Part shown: piece by piece, positions 63,869-64,000 of the stretch
Layout of the letters: the number at the start of each line of letters is the position of its first letter
Position numbering within the stretch: position 1 is the first letter of the stretch
NCBI GenBank assembly: GCA_030340625.1
Contig: JAOPHQ010001150.1
Location: forward strand, 22,501 to 86,500
Direction: 5' to 3'
Source of the DNA: Merluccius polli
Taxonomy: Eukaryota; Chordata; Actinopteri; Gadiformes; Merlucciidae
Length of the DNA stretch: 64,000 nt
Made by a program: the position numbers and the translations under genes
The notes under the pieces: generated by a model
The model's database searches: none
Told to the model about the DNA's origin: nothing
The model's input: the letters and a program-made list of their open reading frames with translations, nothing else

Positions 63869-64000
63869 CTAAACTAAGACGCACTTTTTACAAAGTCAAA
63901 AGTTCGCGGACTCTCAGGCCAACCTGACATCAAAAGTTGGCATCCCTGATTAAGTAACAGAAATACATTCATATGCAATGACACAGTAGGTTACAAACAA
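63869..64000. other. Flank of the nested stack, no gene
   Basis: Right half of the duplicated target aagacgcactttt, then AT-rich sequence to the window edge. Confidence 0.5.

Larger units (their letters stand above)
58007..63950. other. Nested repeat stack around the chromovirus
   Basis: The string aagacgcactttt occurs at about 58112 and again at about 63875, flanking an insert that starts near 58125 and ends in a (aactaa)n-like tail near 63868; this looks like a short retroposon with a 13-bp target duplication. The chromovirus sits inside that insert. Outside it, gccaact near 58013 and agttggc near 63937 may be the ends of one older repeat. Confidence 0.55.

Overview
The window is nuclear DNA from a ray-finned (teleost) fish. 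The evidence is one intron-containing vertebrate gene, gatad2b, inside a dense set of fish-type transposons: Tc1/mariner, hAT, PIF/Harbinger, piggyBac, a Penelope-like element, a Ty3/gypsy chromovirus, an L2/Rex-like LINE, a 5S-rRNA-derived SINE and an endogenous retrovirus. The species cannot be named from sequence alone.

Layout. 1-4.2 kb: a 5S-derived SINE and a minus-strand endogenous retrovirus remnant (LTR, primer-binding site matching tRNA-Trp, leader with 115-bp repeats, gag-like ORF). 4.2-7.4 kb: two Tc1 elements in a TA/TG microsatellite, one with a frameshifted transposase and one with an intact one. 7.6-8.3 kb: a terminal-inverted-repeat (TIR) element. 10.27-35.79 kb: ten coding exons of gatad2b (+), giving a 673-residue p66-beta protein. 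Its introns hold at least seven hAT-type insertions (five with perfect 8-bp target duplications, one with 7 of 8 bases matching), a composite nested element with a helicase-like ORF start, a piggyBac remnant and a retroposon encoding an unknown putative membrane protein. 35.8-41.7 kb: the probable long 3' UTR and flank, with a foldback MITE. 43-48.2 kb: a broken LINE, a retroviral LTR fragment and a gypsy RT/RNase H fragment with its LTR. 48.9-53.5 kb: an almost pristine Penelope-like element (two ORFs, matching 419-bp pseudo-LTRs, 15-bp target duplication). 55.5-57.9 kb: a THAP-like fragment and a two-gene Harbinger transposon (transposase plus Myb-like protein), both damaged. 58.26-63.76 kb: a gypsy chromovirus with open gag and pol frames and a 5-bp target duplication, but with Gly in place of a catalytic RT Asp and a truncated 3' LTR.

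The only clear host gene is gatad2b, a subunit of the NuRD chromatin-remodelling complex. Everything else recognisable is mobile DNA at different stages of decay. By intactness, the youngest insertions are the Penelope-like element, the second Tc1 element and the chromovirus. No exon upstream of the start codon of gatad2b and no promoter could be identified. No tRNA, snoRNA, miRNA or CRISPR feature was seen.
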